DNA of 64,000 nucleotides, from the NCBI RefSeq assembly GCF_000182925.2, contig NC_026501.1:124001-188000 (forward strand), given 5' to 3'. The position numbers and the translations under genes are program-made. Every line of letters starts with the position of its first letter. Position 1 is the stretch's first letter. Below the pieces are notes generated by a model. That model was not told where the DNA came from, did no database searches, and saw nothing but the letters and a program-made list of their open reading frames with translations. This DNA is from Neurospora crassa OR74A. Its lineage: Eukaryota > Ascomycota > Sordariomycetes > Sordariales > Sordariaceae. This document shows, in pieces, positions 47,263-57,975 of this stretch.

Positions 47263-48864
47263 TTAGATCTTGACTTGGTTGTCGGTGATCTCGACAATCT
47301 GGTCGATACCCTCATACTTGGGAACGTCAAAGTCGTACTTTTTCGCAATCGACGGAGCGACGAACCTGGTTAGCAGCATCAGCCACACCTCACACCACAA
47401 GCCCAACCGTGAGGATGAAAAGAAAGAAATACGGTGCGTACCGTCCTCCTACAAAATGCCGGCCCTTGAAGTACTTGACCAGAGGTTTCGGAGCCGTCAA
47501 GCTAACCAAGACATTAGGGTGAAAGTTGCTGCCCACGCCGGACTTGGGCGGTCCTTCGTTAATGTCCCACGACGATGGAGCATCGACCGAGGTCACTGGA
47601 ACCTTTGTCTCGGCCATGGCGTTGATGACGGCAGGGAACGGCTCGCGCACCTCGCCAGAGAAACTGAAACCTAGACGCATGCGTCAGTTCAAGTCGAGAG
47701 AGCAAAGCAGGGCCTCGGGAAAACAAACCAAAGATGGCATCGACGACGTGGTCGGTAGACTCCAGAGCCGCGAAAAAGTCATCAACAAAGGGTATCTCTA
47801 GGTCTTCACATTGTTTGACTAGGCGCTGCGGAGACGGAGACGTGTGTTAACATGAGGCCCAATCCATCAGATACACGATACGGCGGATGGGCTCTCAACA
47901 GATGAGTGGGAGGCCTTTCAAACAACAACAAGTTGACGCACGGGGACTGCGTGTAGGTAAGAAAGGGCATAGCGTGGTCGGATCGGGGGGGTAGAAATAC
48001 TATATCGACAACAAGCATTGACGCCCATATAAAGACAGAAAACTTTGAATCCAAGTCCAATAGACTCTTTTGAGATTGTTTCTCGTCTCCATAAGTGTTT
48101 GTTGTGTTGCCGTTCAAGCGACGATCCAACGTCCTTGTGTCCTGACTAGGTTGTGTTGCTTCCATCACCAGCAGGACATGTCGACTTTTATAGACTGCAA
48201 ACCCCGTGTACCTGGTGGCAGGGAAGATAAGAAAGATTCACTCACCTGATAGAGATCGTTCTTGGGTCGCTTCGGATAGTAGATGGCAGGCTGATAGCCG
48301 TAGTGGAAAAGGTGTCGAGCAGCCACGAGGCCGTCACCCCCTGACCAAAGGCACAGAACAGGTAAGCGCTTGGACCACCCAGCCCCTGAAGGACCCAAAC
48401 ATTCAGCAACTGACCATTGTTTCCAGGGCCAACAGCAACCAGCACTCGGCGGCCCTGCTTGGTAGGGTGGACTCGGGCGACTGTTTGGAAGGATGATGGT
48501 GGTTAGCAATGGAAGCTTAGTTGCCACTGAAGATGAAGGAGAGATGAGATGATACTGACCAGCTTGAGAGACCGAGAGGCCTGCCAGTTCCATGAGCTGG
48601 TCGATGGAAAAGGCCCCCGTGCTCATGAGCTCGCGGTCAAGAGCAGCGGCAGCCTTTGCGGAGAGGGTCTGGAGGTGGCCATTTCATTAGTCTCGAGGTA
48701 GTGTCCAGTCTGTGGACATGCATTGATGGGGAATTAGGCAAAAAGGTCCATTGTATGGTGTTTGTTGAACCTCCGGCTCCATCAATCTTCTTGGCTCTTT
48801 TTTCCCCCTCTCTGATGAGTGCGACATGACATTGATATGTGTAGGTACTTACCTTGAGCGCCAT
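47263..48864 (-). CDS. NNR1: NAD(P)H-hydrate epimerase (YjeF_N/AIBP type)
   Basis: Metabolite-repair enzyme that interconverts R- and S-NAD(P)HX so that the dehydratase can restore NAD(P)H. Seven exons (minus): 48864-48853, 48668-48560, 48480-48415, 48340-48246, 47825-47729, 47670-47442 and 47365-47263; 236 residues. Joins restore family sequence: MALK-TLSAKAAAALD, SVSQA-VARVHP, GPGNNG-GDGLVAARH, NDLYQ-RLVKQCED, DAIFG-FSFSGEV and GGR-FVAPSIAKKYDF. The NNGGDGLVAARHL motif and DAPSSWDI are hallmarks of the YjeF_N domain. The first coding exon is only 12 nt. Intron 4 is 420 nt, much longer than the rest. In yeast the enzyme is mitochondrial and cytosolic; no clear targeting peptide is visible here. 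Confidence 0.94.
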
Positions 48865-49624
48865 GGTGTGGGTGAATCTTGGACAAGACGAGCGTTGGAA
48901 CGGTATGTGCAGTGTGATGGAAGACGAGGAATGGAAAGAAGTTCTGGAGATGAAAGGCGGCGGAGGGGAAGTGGTAGTAGTATTGGAAATGGTCTGTAGA
49001 TGCCAAAAGGGCAGGTAGTGTACACGGAAAAAGGATGGGACGTTACAAAGGAAAGCTTGCGGATTGACGATGAAGAGCAGAGAATTCAGTAGAAATTGAC
49101 CAGAGATGTTACAGCCCGGATTGAAGGAATTGGAATGAATTCCGTTCAGTTTGTCCTACAGTACAGTAGAGGTACTAATTGCTCCCCTTTGAATTTTGTG
49201 ATTGCGTGTACAGTACGCTGCAGTACAATAGTGTGCTACTGTACTGACATCACTCGCTGCTCCAGTTCCTCCATTGACGGGGATCGTCGATCCAGTGCAT
49301 AGGTCATGATCCCACTCGTGCGGTCGTACCTGCTACCATCAAAATGCGTGGCTGAGACTTACGTTTGAATGTGGCTTCAACTAAAAAAAGTGTGGCTCAT
49401 GACGGAAGCAGCGAACTCCGACATAACCAGCCAATTGCCTGCCGGGACACCACAAAGCTTCTGAGCCGGCACTGCAGCACCCCGGCCCACAATCTTTCAG
49501 TGAGCGATCCGGCAATCGGGCAACGCGACGACGTCTGGTCCGCGCAAAAGATTCAGTCGACATCTCGAACCTCGTCGGCGACAATTCCTCCACCACCGCA
49601 TCTATCAACCTCCCGCGGTCCAAC
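48865..49624. promoter_or_regulatory. Divergent promoter region of NNR1 and bS16m
   Basis: 760 bp between the two starts. Several GTAC-rich patches (about 49170-49240, cagtacag and gtacagtac) but no recognised operator. No gene. Confidence 0.45.
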
Positions 49625-50120
49625 ATGGTTCTCAAGCTCAGACTCGCCCGCTTTGGGCGTACCAATGCCCCCTTTTACAACATTGTCGTTGCCCACGCCA
49701 GGTACGCAATTATCCCATCACAACGACACGACCAGGCAGACAGCCACCAGCTAACTCTCTGACTCCCATATTAGAACCGCGCGCAACAGCAAGCCTCTCG
49801 AGGTCATTGGCACATACGACCCCGTTCCCAAGAAGGACACGTACGATACCACAGGGAAGCTGCACAAGGACATCAAGCTGGACGTCACGAGGGCCAAGTA
49901 CTGGATAGGTGTGGGAGCTCAGCCGACCGACACGGTTTGGCGGTTACTGTCCCTTGTACGTTTCTCTCTCTCTCTATACACACCAAAACCTTTATAGGCA
50001 GGTCAACGTCTCGAAACCGATTGACTGACATTGCAATCCCTCCCACGAAAACAGGTCGGCATACTAGACCCCAAGTACAAGAAGCCGCAACCGGCGCAGG
50101 AGCAAAAGACCAAGGCTTGA
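49625..50120 (+). CDS. mrps16: Mitochondrial small ribosomal subunit protein bS16m
   Basis: Mitoribosome 37S subunit protein. Exons 49625-49701, 49775-49955 and 50055-50120 (introns 73 and 99 nt); 107 residues, as expected. The N-terminal [20 protein letters not shown] and the [17 protein letters not shown] block across the first junction are diagnostic of the S16 family, followed by [20 protein letters not shown]. The C-terminal Lys-rich tail ([14 protein letters not shown]) is short. The ATG at 49625 is fixed because S16 starts directly with this strand. Confidence 0.95.
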
Positions 50121-51040
50121 GCGAATTGCACCTTTTCGATTATTTCCATACGTACCACCGGACAACCCGGGTCATCTCGCATACCCGATCATCTGACACC
50201 ATCACCATCCGTCCATCCATCCATCCATGTATTACAAACCGGCTTTCTTCCATCTAGGCGTTTTCTGTTCTCTACACTATCTAGGGGTTTTCCAAAAAAA
50301 GGGGTTTGTACGATACCTACTATAGCTCGACATATATATATATAAGAAGCAAAGTATACAACACCCACCGAACGACGCGACTTTAATTGTTGAATAAATC
50401 CCGGAGGGCAGCTAATACTTGAACGTGATGGGAGCGGAAGGGGCGACGCTTTTTGAAGGATGGGAGAGGGGGAGGGGAGGAGGAGGAGGAGGAGGACACA
50501 GAGTCGGAGTTCAGTTTGATGAGGTTTGGTCGGTGGGCTGGAATGTTGCATGGAAGAATGGGGGATGACTTCATCAGCAGGGGCAGACATTGTGGTGTTT
50601 GTGTCCCCAGGGTCGATACATCTGCTTGCCCGTAGTTGTTGGGTGGGCAGAGGGGTGCGATTCATGTTGGAACATCAGAAGGCTACAGGCGAAAAGCCAT
50701 CGCAATCACCAAGGCAGCTGGACGTTGGTACCTTTTCTAGTGGGAATTGTTTCCCCCTACGGTGTATGGGTAGTCACGAAAAGACCGTTGGATGGAGACA
50801 AGAATAAAAAGTCAAAAAGTCGCGAGTTGGATACTTGGGTAATCTACCGAGACCTGACCAATTGTATAAACAGGACTGAAATAATACCCCAACAGTTGGG
50901 TGAATACATCAAAAAAAATCAAGACAGCAAAAGCAACACGGGAATCGAAAGTGCCAAAAGCATATGATGCCCAAACAATGTCTCACTAGAGAGCGAATCC
51001 CAAAATTTGGCAAAAAAAAGGAAAGGAACGACGGGAATTG
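50121..51040. other. Intergenic region between bS16m and the tRNA gene
   Basis: Short (CATC)n at about 50208-50228, (TA)n at about 50331-50342 and a GGA run at about 50473-50495. Open frames here are shadows of low-complexity DNA; no gene seen. Confidence 0.5.
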
Positions 51041-51128
51041 AGCCCGACGTGGGGGTCGAACCCACAACCTTGAGATTACGGAGTAACTCCTTAAGAGTCT
51101 CACGCTCTACCGATTGAGCTAGCCGGGC
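51041..51128 (-). tRNA. tRNA-Lys (anticodon CTT) with a 15-nt intron
   Basis: The minus strand starts GCCCGGCTAGCTCAATCGG (D arm, box A) and ends with GGGTTCGACCCCCACGTCGGGC plus discriminator T. The seven-base acceptor stem pairs with one G-T wobble. The anticodon stem TGAGA/TCTCA encloses loop CTCTTAA, anticodon CTT. A 15-nt intron (AGGAGTTACTCCGTA) lies one base 3' of the anticodon, the canonical 37/38 position. Total 88 nt equals a 73-nt tRNA plus intron. Confidence 0.95.
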
Positions 51129-51501
51129 AAGCGGCTGATCAATCATTCCTAATTGTTGCGAGTTGATCTCAGAGCATGCCCCTATGTACTACAGACCTGT
51201 TGCTGCTTGTGAGGACATTAAACCAAGACACCACGGGATACATTCATCATTTTATTTCAACAATAGAGTCTGACCCCTGCATATTGCCTTTCCATTTTCC
51301 AGTCATTCTAGCACGTGTAGCCAATATAAACCAAACGTATCGGAGAGATAAAGAAATGTAACGAAATGGTCTCGTAAGTAGTAAGTAAGCAAAAGTAAAA
51401 AGGCAGTCAATCATATTATATCCCATCAATATTCATCCCCAAACTAAAACTGCCATTACATGTCTTCAAAATCCCCGCATCCCACATCCCCCGTGTCAAC
51501 A
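51129..51501. other. Short intergenic region
   Basis: Upstream flank of the tRNA and 3' region of the Crh gene. AT-rich, no gene seen. Confidence 0.5.
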
Positions 51502-53526
51502 TCACCTGTATCCCCCGTTGTTCATGTGTCCCTGGTTATGGTGATCATCATCCCGGGTATCGCCCCAGTAACTATCCCTGCCCTCCGCAAATCCGTTTTG
51601 GCCCGGCAGACCAAAGTCAGGTACTTGACCAACACCACCACTAGCATGACCGTACCCAGCAGCAGCACCACCCGACTGTATTCCAAGTCCGGATCCTGCT
51701 GGTTGCTGACCGTACGCCCCAGCAAATGTGGACGCTTGCGGGCTGTTGGCGTAACCCCCGTGGTTGTTGTTGTTGTTGCTGAAGTCGAAGCTGGCCGACT
51801 GCGGGCTCGCGAATCCGGGAGCGGTAGGACCAGCGGTAAAGCTTCGTTGGGGTTGCGGGTGGACGAGTCCTCCACCAGGTGCAGGGCTGCCCACTCTGTT
51901 CATATCGCTGCCATACATGGGCCCTTGAGGGTTATACGGGCCAGGGACCGGAGAGGTGAAGCTACGGTTGGGAGGGAAGACCGGACTGTGGGCCTGGCTC
52001 TGGTAGCCGCCAGTCACGTTGGGAATCGTGGGGGTCAAAGCAGGAATGCTTGGGGCGGGGGAGGCGACGCGATCCATGTTCATGTTGTTGTCGAAGAAGT
52101 TGAATTGCTGCTGTTGCTGGCCAGGAGAGAGAGCAGGACTAGCGACGCGGTTCATGTTGTTGTCAAAGGAATTGAACTGTTGCTGATGTTGCTGCTGCTG
52201 CTGTTGCTGACCGGGAGCGGGAGCAGGGCTAGCGACACGGGGAGATTGAGAGAGGGAGGCGGCGGCGGCACCGGTAGCACCGAGAGCAGCACCAGCAGCG
52301 ACGCCAGCGCCAACTGCTGAGGCTGTGTTGAATTGACCACCGGAGGTGTTGTTCGAGTCATCGAGAGGCGGAGAAGGGGGAACACTATAAGTTGTCGTAG
52401 TAGCCATACCGTCCTTCTTCATCTCATCAGCATGATACTCTGCCGCCTGCTCCCTAAAACTATCGGGATCGATACCGGCCTTCTGCAACTGTTCCAGCTC
52501 GAGGCGATCGCGCTGGTACTGGGCTTCAGCAAGAGCAGCCTGGCGCGCACCCCGTCGTCGAGTACGGATGCAGACGAAGACGGCAGCAAAGAGGAGCAGC
52601 GCACCAACACCGGCGCAGCAAGCATAAATAATGGTCTTGGTTGTGCTTGACATGCCGTTCCACTTGTCGGACACCGACTGCTTGGGCGGAGCCATGATCA
52701 TCTCCTTGACGGTGGAATTACCCTCGACGACCTTGATGCTCTCCCAAGCGCCGCTGCGGTCGCCGTAGACATACTCCTGGCCTTCGCTGAAGTCGGTAAC
52801 TTGGACGGACTTGACATGCATGGTGTACGGGCCAGCGCCATAATCGGTTTGGCCACCAGCCCAATCCTGTGTACCCTTGGCCATTCTCGGGTCGCCGCCA
52901 GCCCAGATACCAAACGACAAACGCATGGGAGTCTGGGGGTAAAATTGAGTGTTGTTGGCTTGAGCGGGAAGTAGAGTGCGGACCTTGTTGCCGTCCACAT
53001 AAAAGTCAAGGTAGTCCCTGGTCCAGATGGTGGTATAGTTATGGAAGTCCTCCTGAGCGTTGCCGGAAACGTCGTGCTTTCCGGGAATGGAGGACTCGAT
53101 GACGCCCTTGCCGTAAGTGTTGGTCTGCACGTTGTTGGGTTCGCCGCCGACAAACTCCCAGTCGATCTCGTCCAAATCGTCGGACAAGAACATGACGGAA
53201 CTGACGATGCCTCTGCCCTGAGCAGCCTTCATCCAGATCTCGGTGCGGCCCCAGAAGAAGTAGAACTTGGAGCGCAGGGTGGGGGAGTCGCCTTGCTTGC
53301 TTATGGTGAAGGCCGCGCCTTGGTCCATGTCGAAATCAACGGTGCCGACCGTGGTCTCCCAGGCCCAGGCTTTGGGAGTAGAGTTGAAGGTCCACGAGTA
53401 GTCCATGCCGAGGGCGGGATCGGCAGGACATGTTTTGTTGAGGGGTTGGCAGTCGGTGGTGATTTGGGCGAGGGCCGAGGACGCCAACAGCGCAGTGGCC
53501 GAGGCGAGGTATCGCGTCAGAAGCAT
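51502..53526 (-). CDS. Crh-type GH16 cell-wall transglycosylase with membrane anchor and Gln-rich tail
   Basis: Cell-wall enzyme that links chitin to beta-glucan (Crh1/Utr2 family). Single exon, 674 residues. Signal peptide at 1-20 (MLLTRYLASATALLASSALA). GH16 domain at about 40-250 with catalytic DEIDWEFVG: nucleophile Glu120, Asp122, acid/base Glu124. No chitin-binding domain. A membrane helix (about 298-320; TIIYACCAGVGALLLFAAVF) is followed by basic RTRRRG, so the last 350 residues would be cytosolic. That tail has a coil (QYQRDRLELEQLQKAG), then Gln-rich, Pro/Ser-rich sequence with at least four RVASPA/RVGSPA repeats and Asn-rich FDNNMN units. Most fungal Crh proteins end in a GPI signal; this one has a transmembrane anchor and long tail instead. 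Confidence 0.92.
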   Translation of the reverse strand: MLLTRYLASATALLASSALAQITTDCQPLNKTCPADPALGMDYSWTFNSTPKAWAWETTVGTVDFDMDQGAAFTISKQGDSPTLRSKFYFFWGRTEIWMKAAQGRGIVSSVMFLSDDLDEIDWEFVGGEPNNVQTNTYGKGVIESSIPGKHDVSGNAQEDFHNYTTIWTRDYLDFYVDGNKVRTLLPAQANNTQFYPQTPMRLSFGIWAGGDPRMAKGTQDWAGGQTDYGAGPYTMHVKSVQVTDFSEGQEYVYGDRSGAWESIKVVEGNSTVKEMIMAPPKQSVSDKWNGMSSTTKTIIYACCAGVGALLLFAAVFVCIRTRRRGARQAALAEAQYQRDRLELEQLQKAGIDPDSFREQAAEYHADEMKKDGMATTTTYSVPPSPPLDDSNNTSGGQFNTASAVGAGVAAGAALGATGAAAASLSQSPRVASPAPAPGQQQQQQQHQQQFNSFDNNMNRVASPALSPGQQQQQFNFFDNNMNMDRVASPAPSIPALTPTIPNVTGGYQSQAHSPVFPPNRSFTSPVPGPYNPQGPMYGSDMNRVGSPAPGGGLVHPQPQRSFTAGPTAPGFASPQSASFDFSNNNNNHGGYANSPQASTFAGAYGQQPAGSGLGIQSGGAAAGYGHASGGVGQVPDFGLPGQNGFAEGRDSYWGDTRDDDHHNQGHMNNGGYR

Positions 53527-54613
53527 TGTATCGTGGGTCGTAGCTCGTGTGTTATTCGGGCGGGGGAGGTAGGTAAATATTGGTTCGTGTAATGAAATTG
53601 GACTCAGAGTTGCATCTCTGGTGTATCGTAGTGATCGTAATGTGTGTCGAAAGACTGTGGTGATCTCGAGCTCGCGAGATGATGTATCGTGGTAGAGAGA
53701 GGCAGCAAGGTCAGGTCAACTGACGAGTGCGCAAACAAATTGGGTGATCGTGGGATCGGTAGTAGTTGGACCAGGCGATACTGGCGATGGTTTGGTAACG
53801 AGAGGGATGGTGTTTCGAATTCCGAATGATGGTCGGTACCCAAGGGAAGGTATCCGTAGACGACGACGACGCGCTAATGCGGTTGAGAGAGTGACAGTTG
53901 GCAACCCAGACGGCCACTCAACGTAGAGTAAAGAAGGAATCCCACTGGGAGTGAGGGGAACAACCACCAAGCGATTTGGCGAGAATTGAAGGGAAAAAAG
54001 TCAAAAGGGAGAAAAGGGGAAGCCAAGAGGGACAAGCATAGAACTGATGCCCTTGGCGGCGTCACATTCAATTCCATTCCAAGTGGAATCTTGCCGTGGG
54101 CATTGATGGGAGGAGGACGGGGAACCAACAGGGATCTCGCGGGAGAGGCTTTCCATGAAACATTGGACCTCCAGAAACGGACAAGGCTGAGGGGCTGCAC
54201 TCCGGGGGGTACCTGCTGATTGTGCGACGCCCGGTGTTTCCATACCATTCCTGTTGAGCGCTAGCACGGGGTACCTGGGTGGCCCTGAACCATCACCCAT
54301 GAGTGGTCGGCGGCTACTTAGATTGGATGCTTTAGTGGCCGGGTGGTGTCAAAAAAGTCGGGACACTGTTTCGGTCCTTTTTTAGCGTTGCAACCATCTC
54401 GATATTTCTGGGCATACGGCTCGGGTAATCTGCCGACTGCAACCACTCCCCGTCATTTTCACGCATTTTCAGGAACTCGGCATCGCAATCGCAAAATTAC
54501 GAGGGGCACTTGAACATCACCCCACGGCGAGAGCTATTGGTGAGGCTACCTCTAGGTAGTTAATCACACTAAGGTACCTTACATACAGCATCAAGATGCC
54601 CTCAGCTCAACAC
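53527..54613. other. Intergenic region upstream of the Crh gene
   Basis: Promoter of the Crh gene plus 3' region of the coiled-coil gene. No supported gene. Confidence 0.5.
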
Positions 54614-56566
54614 TCAGAGCTCAAGGTTCTGGCCACGGAAAACCAACGTGTCAGAGAATCCCTGTTCCATCCGCTTGACCTGGAAACAAGCGCCATCCGG
54701 GTGCAGACTGCACGTTTCTTTAATAATAGCGGCGTCCTGCCCCCGCCTCATCACATCCTCCCAGCAGTACCACTTATTCCATCTGGAGGCAACTCGGAAA
54801 ATCTCCAGGTTTTCATCCGTGATTTGGTTCTGTACCGCCTGGGATATGTGGTACAAGATGGTACGAAAGTTACAGCCTTGGTTCGATGACACATGGACGC
54901 CCACCAGTTGTCGTCTGAGTTGGTTGATCATAGCCAACCAGCGACGGTTGGCTAAACCCTCTTGACTTCCGCCTGTGTTGCAGTACGCCTCAAGACAGAG
55001 GGTCAATTCAGTATTGCGCTTTCGCAGGTTGGCGACTTGGCTGTTGAGACTTTGGATGTCGCTTGTCAAAATCGTCTTGACAAACTGAACCTCCTCGGGC
55101 ACCTTGCGAATATCGTCGAGCGCCTCTCTGAGCTCTCGCACTTCCTCTCCTGAATACACGGCGGTCACGATCTCGGCTCGCAACGCCATGATCATACGAT
55201 CGTGCTCCTCTTCCATCATTCGAGTGGTGTTCTCGATCGATGCACCGGTTCCCTCGACAACGTCTTGAATGCCTTCAAGCTGCGCGGAGACATTGTCCAG
55301 ACGCTCGAGGGTTGGTGCGAGCTTCTGCTCGAGCTGCTGCTCGGTGACTGACGATGGTTGAACCGACTGTAGACGTTTTTTGACACCATGCAACTTTTCG
55401 ACGGCTGTTGCGAGCTGCTGCTCGATGATTGATGTGGTTTGTGTGGCCATATTCTGGGCGGACTCTAGACGGTCGTGTAAGTGTTCGGTTCCGTTGACGA
55501 GTCCTGCGATTGCTTGGACTTGCGCCGACACGTCGTTCAGCTTCTGAAGAGCTGGCGTGAGTTGCTGCTCGAGGACTGATGGGAGCTGCTTCTCAAGGAC
55601 GCGCTGGAAGTCCGCGTGTTGCTCGTCTAGTCTGATCTCTCCCCGCACGCGATTTTCGATCTCCTTTCGTAGCTCCTCCAACGTGTTCTGGTTGCGAGCG
55701 ACATCTTGTTTCTCTCGCGTCACGGCAGCCTTTTCCTCGTTGAGTGCCTGAAGCTCTCTTCCCTGCTGCTCTTTCTGGCCATCAAGCTCCATCTGTCTGG
55801 TGTTGAGCTGTAACTCGTGATCCTGATGCTGGCGGCGGTTCTCGGCTAGTTGATTGAGCTTTTCCTGGGTCTCCCGGTCCTTGTCCTCAGCCTGCTGAAG
55901 GGCTTGCTGAGCCTTTGCCTCTTGTTGCTCCACGGCTCGCTCTCGGGCGGCAATTTCTTCACGATGCGACTTGACTTGGTCAAACTCAGTGCGGCATTCT
56001 TCCAAGTGTTTGTGCAAGTTCTGGGCTACACTGTGAACTCGATCAGCAGCGTACAGAAAGATTGTCCAGGGCGGCGAACCATCACCCGCGTCCGCTGTGT
56101 GGTCGTTGAACAGATTGATGTAGCCCGTCAAGCTCCTCTTCGCGGCCTCGAAGTCAAAGTCGGGCATGATGAACGTAGGTAGACGTCGCGAGGCGACCGC
56201 AGACGGACTTGGTGTTGAAGGAGGATAGGGTGGAGGTCGTCTGAGGGTGGAAGGTCAGGAAGGAAATAGACTTGTCTGACGGAACAGAACAAACGAAAAC
56301 CAGTGCAGCCTAAATACAAGGAAGGGAGTGCCGGTGAATGGTAAGCGTAGAGGTAGTGAAGTGCGCGAACTTTGAACAGAAGAGTGAATGGGCGGGAAAA
56401 GTGATAGTGAATGGGAAGCCAGGTGAAGGGCAGGCAATAGAGTGGTTGGGTGTACTGATGGAAACCAGGTGAAAGGGCATGGACTCGAAACATACCTACC
56501 CAGCAGGTCGAGGAGGTCGAGACAAAGCCCCCAGTTGAACTTGCCCTCGGTCAGAGCTTGCATCAT
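54614..56566 (-). CDS. Unrecognised coiled-coil protein (apolipoprotein/kinesin-like coil composition)
   Basis: Not assigned to a family. My model: exon 56566-56496 and exon 56240-54614 (minus), a 255-nt intron with donor GTATGT, acceptor CAG; 565 residues. The first exon (MMQALTEGKFNWGLCLDLLDLLG) joins in frame to RPPPYPPSTPSPSA and MPDFDFEAAKRS. A single-exon alternative would start at the ATG at 56167 (517 residues). The middle (about 110-430) is a long coiled coil rich in Gln and Glu, with repeat-like blocks ending in LEQQLTPALQKLNDVSAQ, IEQQLATAVEKLHGVKKR and LEQKLAPTLERLDNVSAQ (a repeating 60-70 residue unit). The C-terminal 130 residues look globular (RRWLAMINQLRRQL, NKWYCWEDVMRRGQDA). 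Divergent from the next coiled-coil gene, perhaps related in origin. Confidence 0.7.
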
Positions 56567-56941
56567 GACTGGAATTTCTGCTCAGGCCTAAGAAGCGGCC
56601 GCTCGGGGGTGGGAAGCGGGCCGTCGGTCGGCTGTGCCGGCCATGAAGTAGCGAACTGGGAATGACCCAGATCACGGGTGCTGACCAAGGTGTGTTCGTG
56701 ATTCACGGCTTCCTTGAGGCTGTCTACGAGAATTCTTGGAGGAAGGAGGGGAAAAAAGATGAAAGTGCGGGCTGCTCCTGGCCTGGTGTCTCATGTATTT
56801 CAATTTCCTTTCACTTCGTGCCTGCCTAATTTAGAAGAGGTACCCGAGCCTAGGCAAAGTACCTACCTTGGACGCGTCATTCTTGGGGCAAATGCCCCGT
56901 GCCTTTTACCCTTTGTTCACCTCGTCCTCACCTAGCCTGCA

Positions 56942-57020
56942 TTTTCTCTTTTTTTTTTCTCTCTCTTTTTTTTCTTTTTTCTTTTTTTTCTATTTTCTTT
57001 TTTTTCTTTTCCCTCCTTTT
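56942..57020 (+). repeat. Pyrimidine (T/C) tract
   Basis: Nearly 80 nt of T and C in front of the coiled-coil gene at 57223; CT-rich tracts of this kind are common in fungal promoters and leaders. Confidence 0.85.
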
Positions 57021-57156
57021 GCACCTACAACGTGAGTGTTTGTACCCATTCACTGCTAGCTGACCTTCCCACCAACTCCCATTCAACCACTTGTCTCTAG
57101 CAGCGATACTTCTCTGCCCTCAACGTAACACCAGAGAATCAGATCGCCGTCAGTAG

Positions 57157-57217
57157 GTAAGATCCCGTCCCACGCCTTTGTCCGTGATCCCCGAGGAATA
57201 ACACTGACTCGCTGTAG
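57157..57217 (+). other. Putative 5'-UTR intron of the coiled-coil gene
   Basis: GTAAGA donor, CTGAC-type branch and TAG acceptor 6 nt before the ATG at 57223; 61 nt. Confidence 0.5.
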
Positions 57218-57222
57218 ACACA

Positions 57223-57975
57223 ATGGGCACCCCAGTACGTGCTTCCCTGTTGCAGCAGGTGGCCGAGATCACTGTCGACGAGTACCGGGCCGCGTGCCTG
57301 ATTGTCACCGACGATGAAGGCAGAATGCTCGTAGACCTTTTCAAGATGGGTCAACGTCATCGCACGTTGAAAGTAGACGATGCGACAAGGCAGCTTCTTT
57401 TCAACCTTCTCCACGACCAAGCTGTGGCAGATGACCAGGCAGCTGGACAGGACAGGCTAGTGGAAACCATTCTAGGAACAGACAAGGAGATCACGGAGCT
57501 GAAAAGTCAGCTGCAGACTGTCACCGCCGAGCGAGATGATTTGCAGAGCAGACTGGAAGGCCTGACCCGCGACCACGACGCCGTCAAAACCAAGAACGAG
57601 GGGCTCACCAACAAACTCGCCGAACTCCAGCAGAACCAATCGCTCAGTCGAGCCCGGGAGGAGGTTCAAAAGTTGAAGAATGAGATGTCGGACTTTCACA
57701 AGGCCAAGGACGAGAACGATGCAATAGCGGCATCAAAATTCCTAGAATTTGCTGAACTGAAACGCAAAGCTCGGCAGCAGGAGCTCGATATGGTGGTACT
57801 GGAAGAAAGTTATGCCAGCCTGCAACAAAACTTGGAGCAAGCTCGACAGCAAAGTTCACAGATCCAACTGAATTTCAATGAGATGAGGGAAAAGGCACAC
57901 GACAATAGGACGGATGCCGAACAGGCTTGGGCAGAGGTGACAATATTGGAGCAGGAACGCACAGCGATGCAGTAA
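57223..57975 (+). CDS. Unrecognised coiled-coil protein (250 residues), probably shortened
   Basis: Open frame of 250 residues. About residues 1-70 look globular (LLQQVAEITVDEYRAACLIV, then LLFNLLHDQA); residues 80-250 are an uninterrupted coiled coil (LKSQLQTVTAERDDLQSRLE and onwards). It ends TAMQ at a TAA. The sequence after the stop still reads as coil and then as a membrane anchor in other frames. Either the gene is truncated, or an intron with donor GTGACA (about 57936), branch GCTAAC and acceptor TAG (about 58031) removes the stop and adds RLAINSLEQDSN in frame 3. Function not known. Confidence 0.65.
   Translation: MGTPVRASLLQQVAEITVDEYRAACLIVTDDEGRMLVDLFKMGQRHRTLKVDDATRQLLFNLLHDQAVADDQAAGQDRLVETILGTDKEITELKSQLQTVTAERDDLQSRLEGLTRDHDAVKTKNEGLTNKLAELQQNQSLSRAREEVQKLKNEMSDFHKAKDENDAIAASKFLEFAELKRKARQQELDMVVLEESYASLQQNLEQARQQSSQIQLNFNEMREKAHDNRTDAEQAWAEVTILEQERTAMQ

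Noticed and set aside
47826-48245. Box C/D snoRNA in the long epimerase intron (a GTGATGG and a CTGA are present)
   Set aside because: The boxes are too degenerate, no terminal stem is visible and no guide region could be checked; kept only as a long intron.
56128-56493. 121-codon minus-strand frame between the two coding exons of the coiled-coil gene
   Set aside because: It overlaps the proposed intron and the start of exon 2 in another frame and has no splice-consistent continuation.
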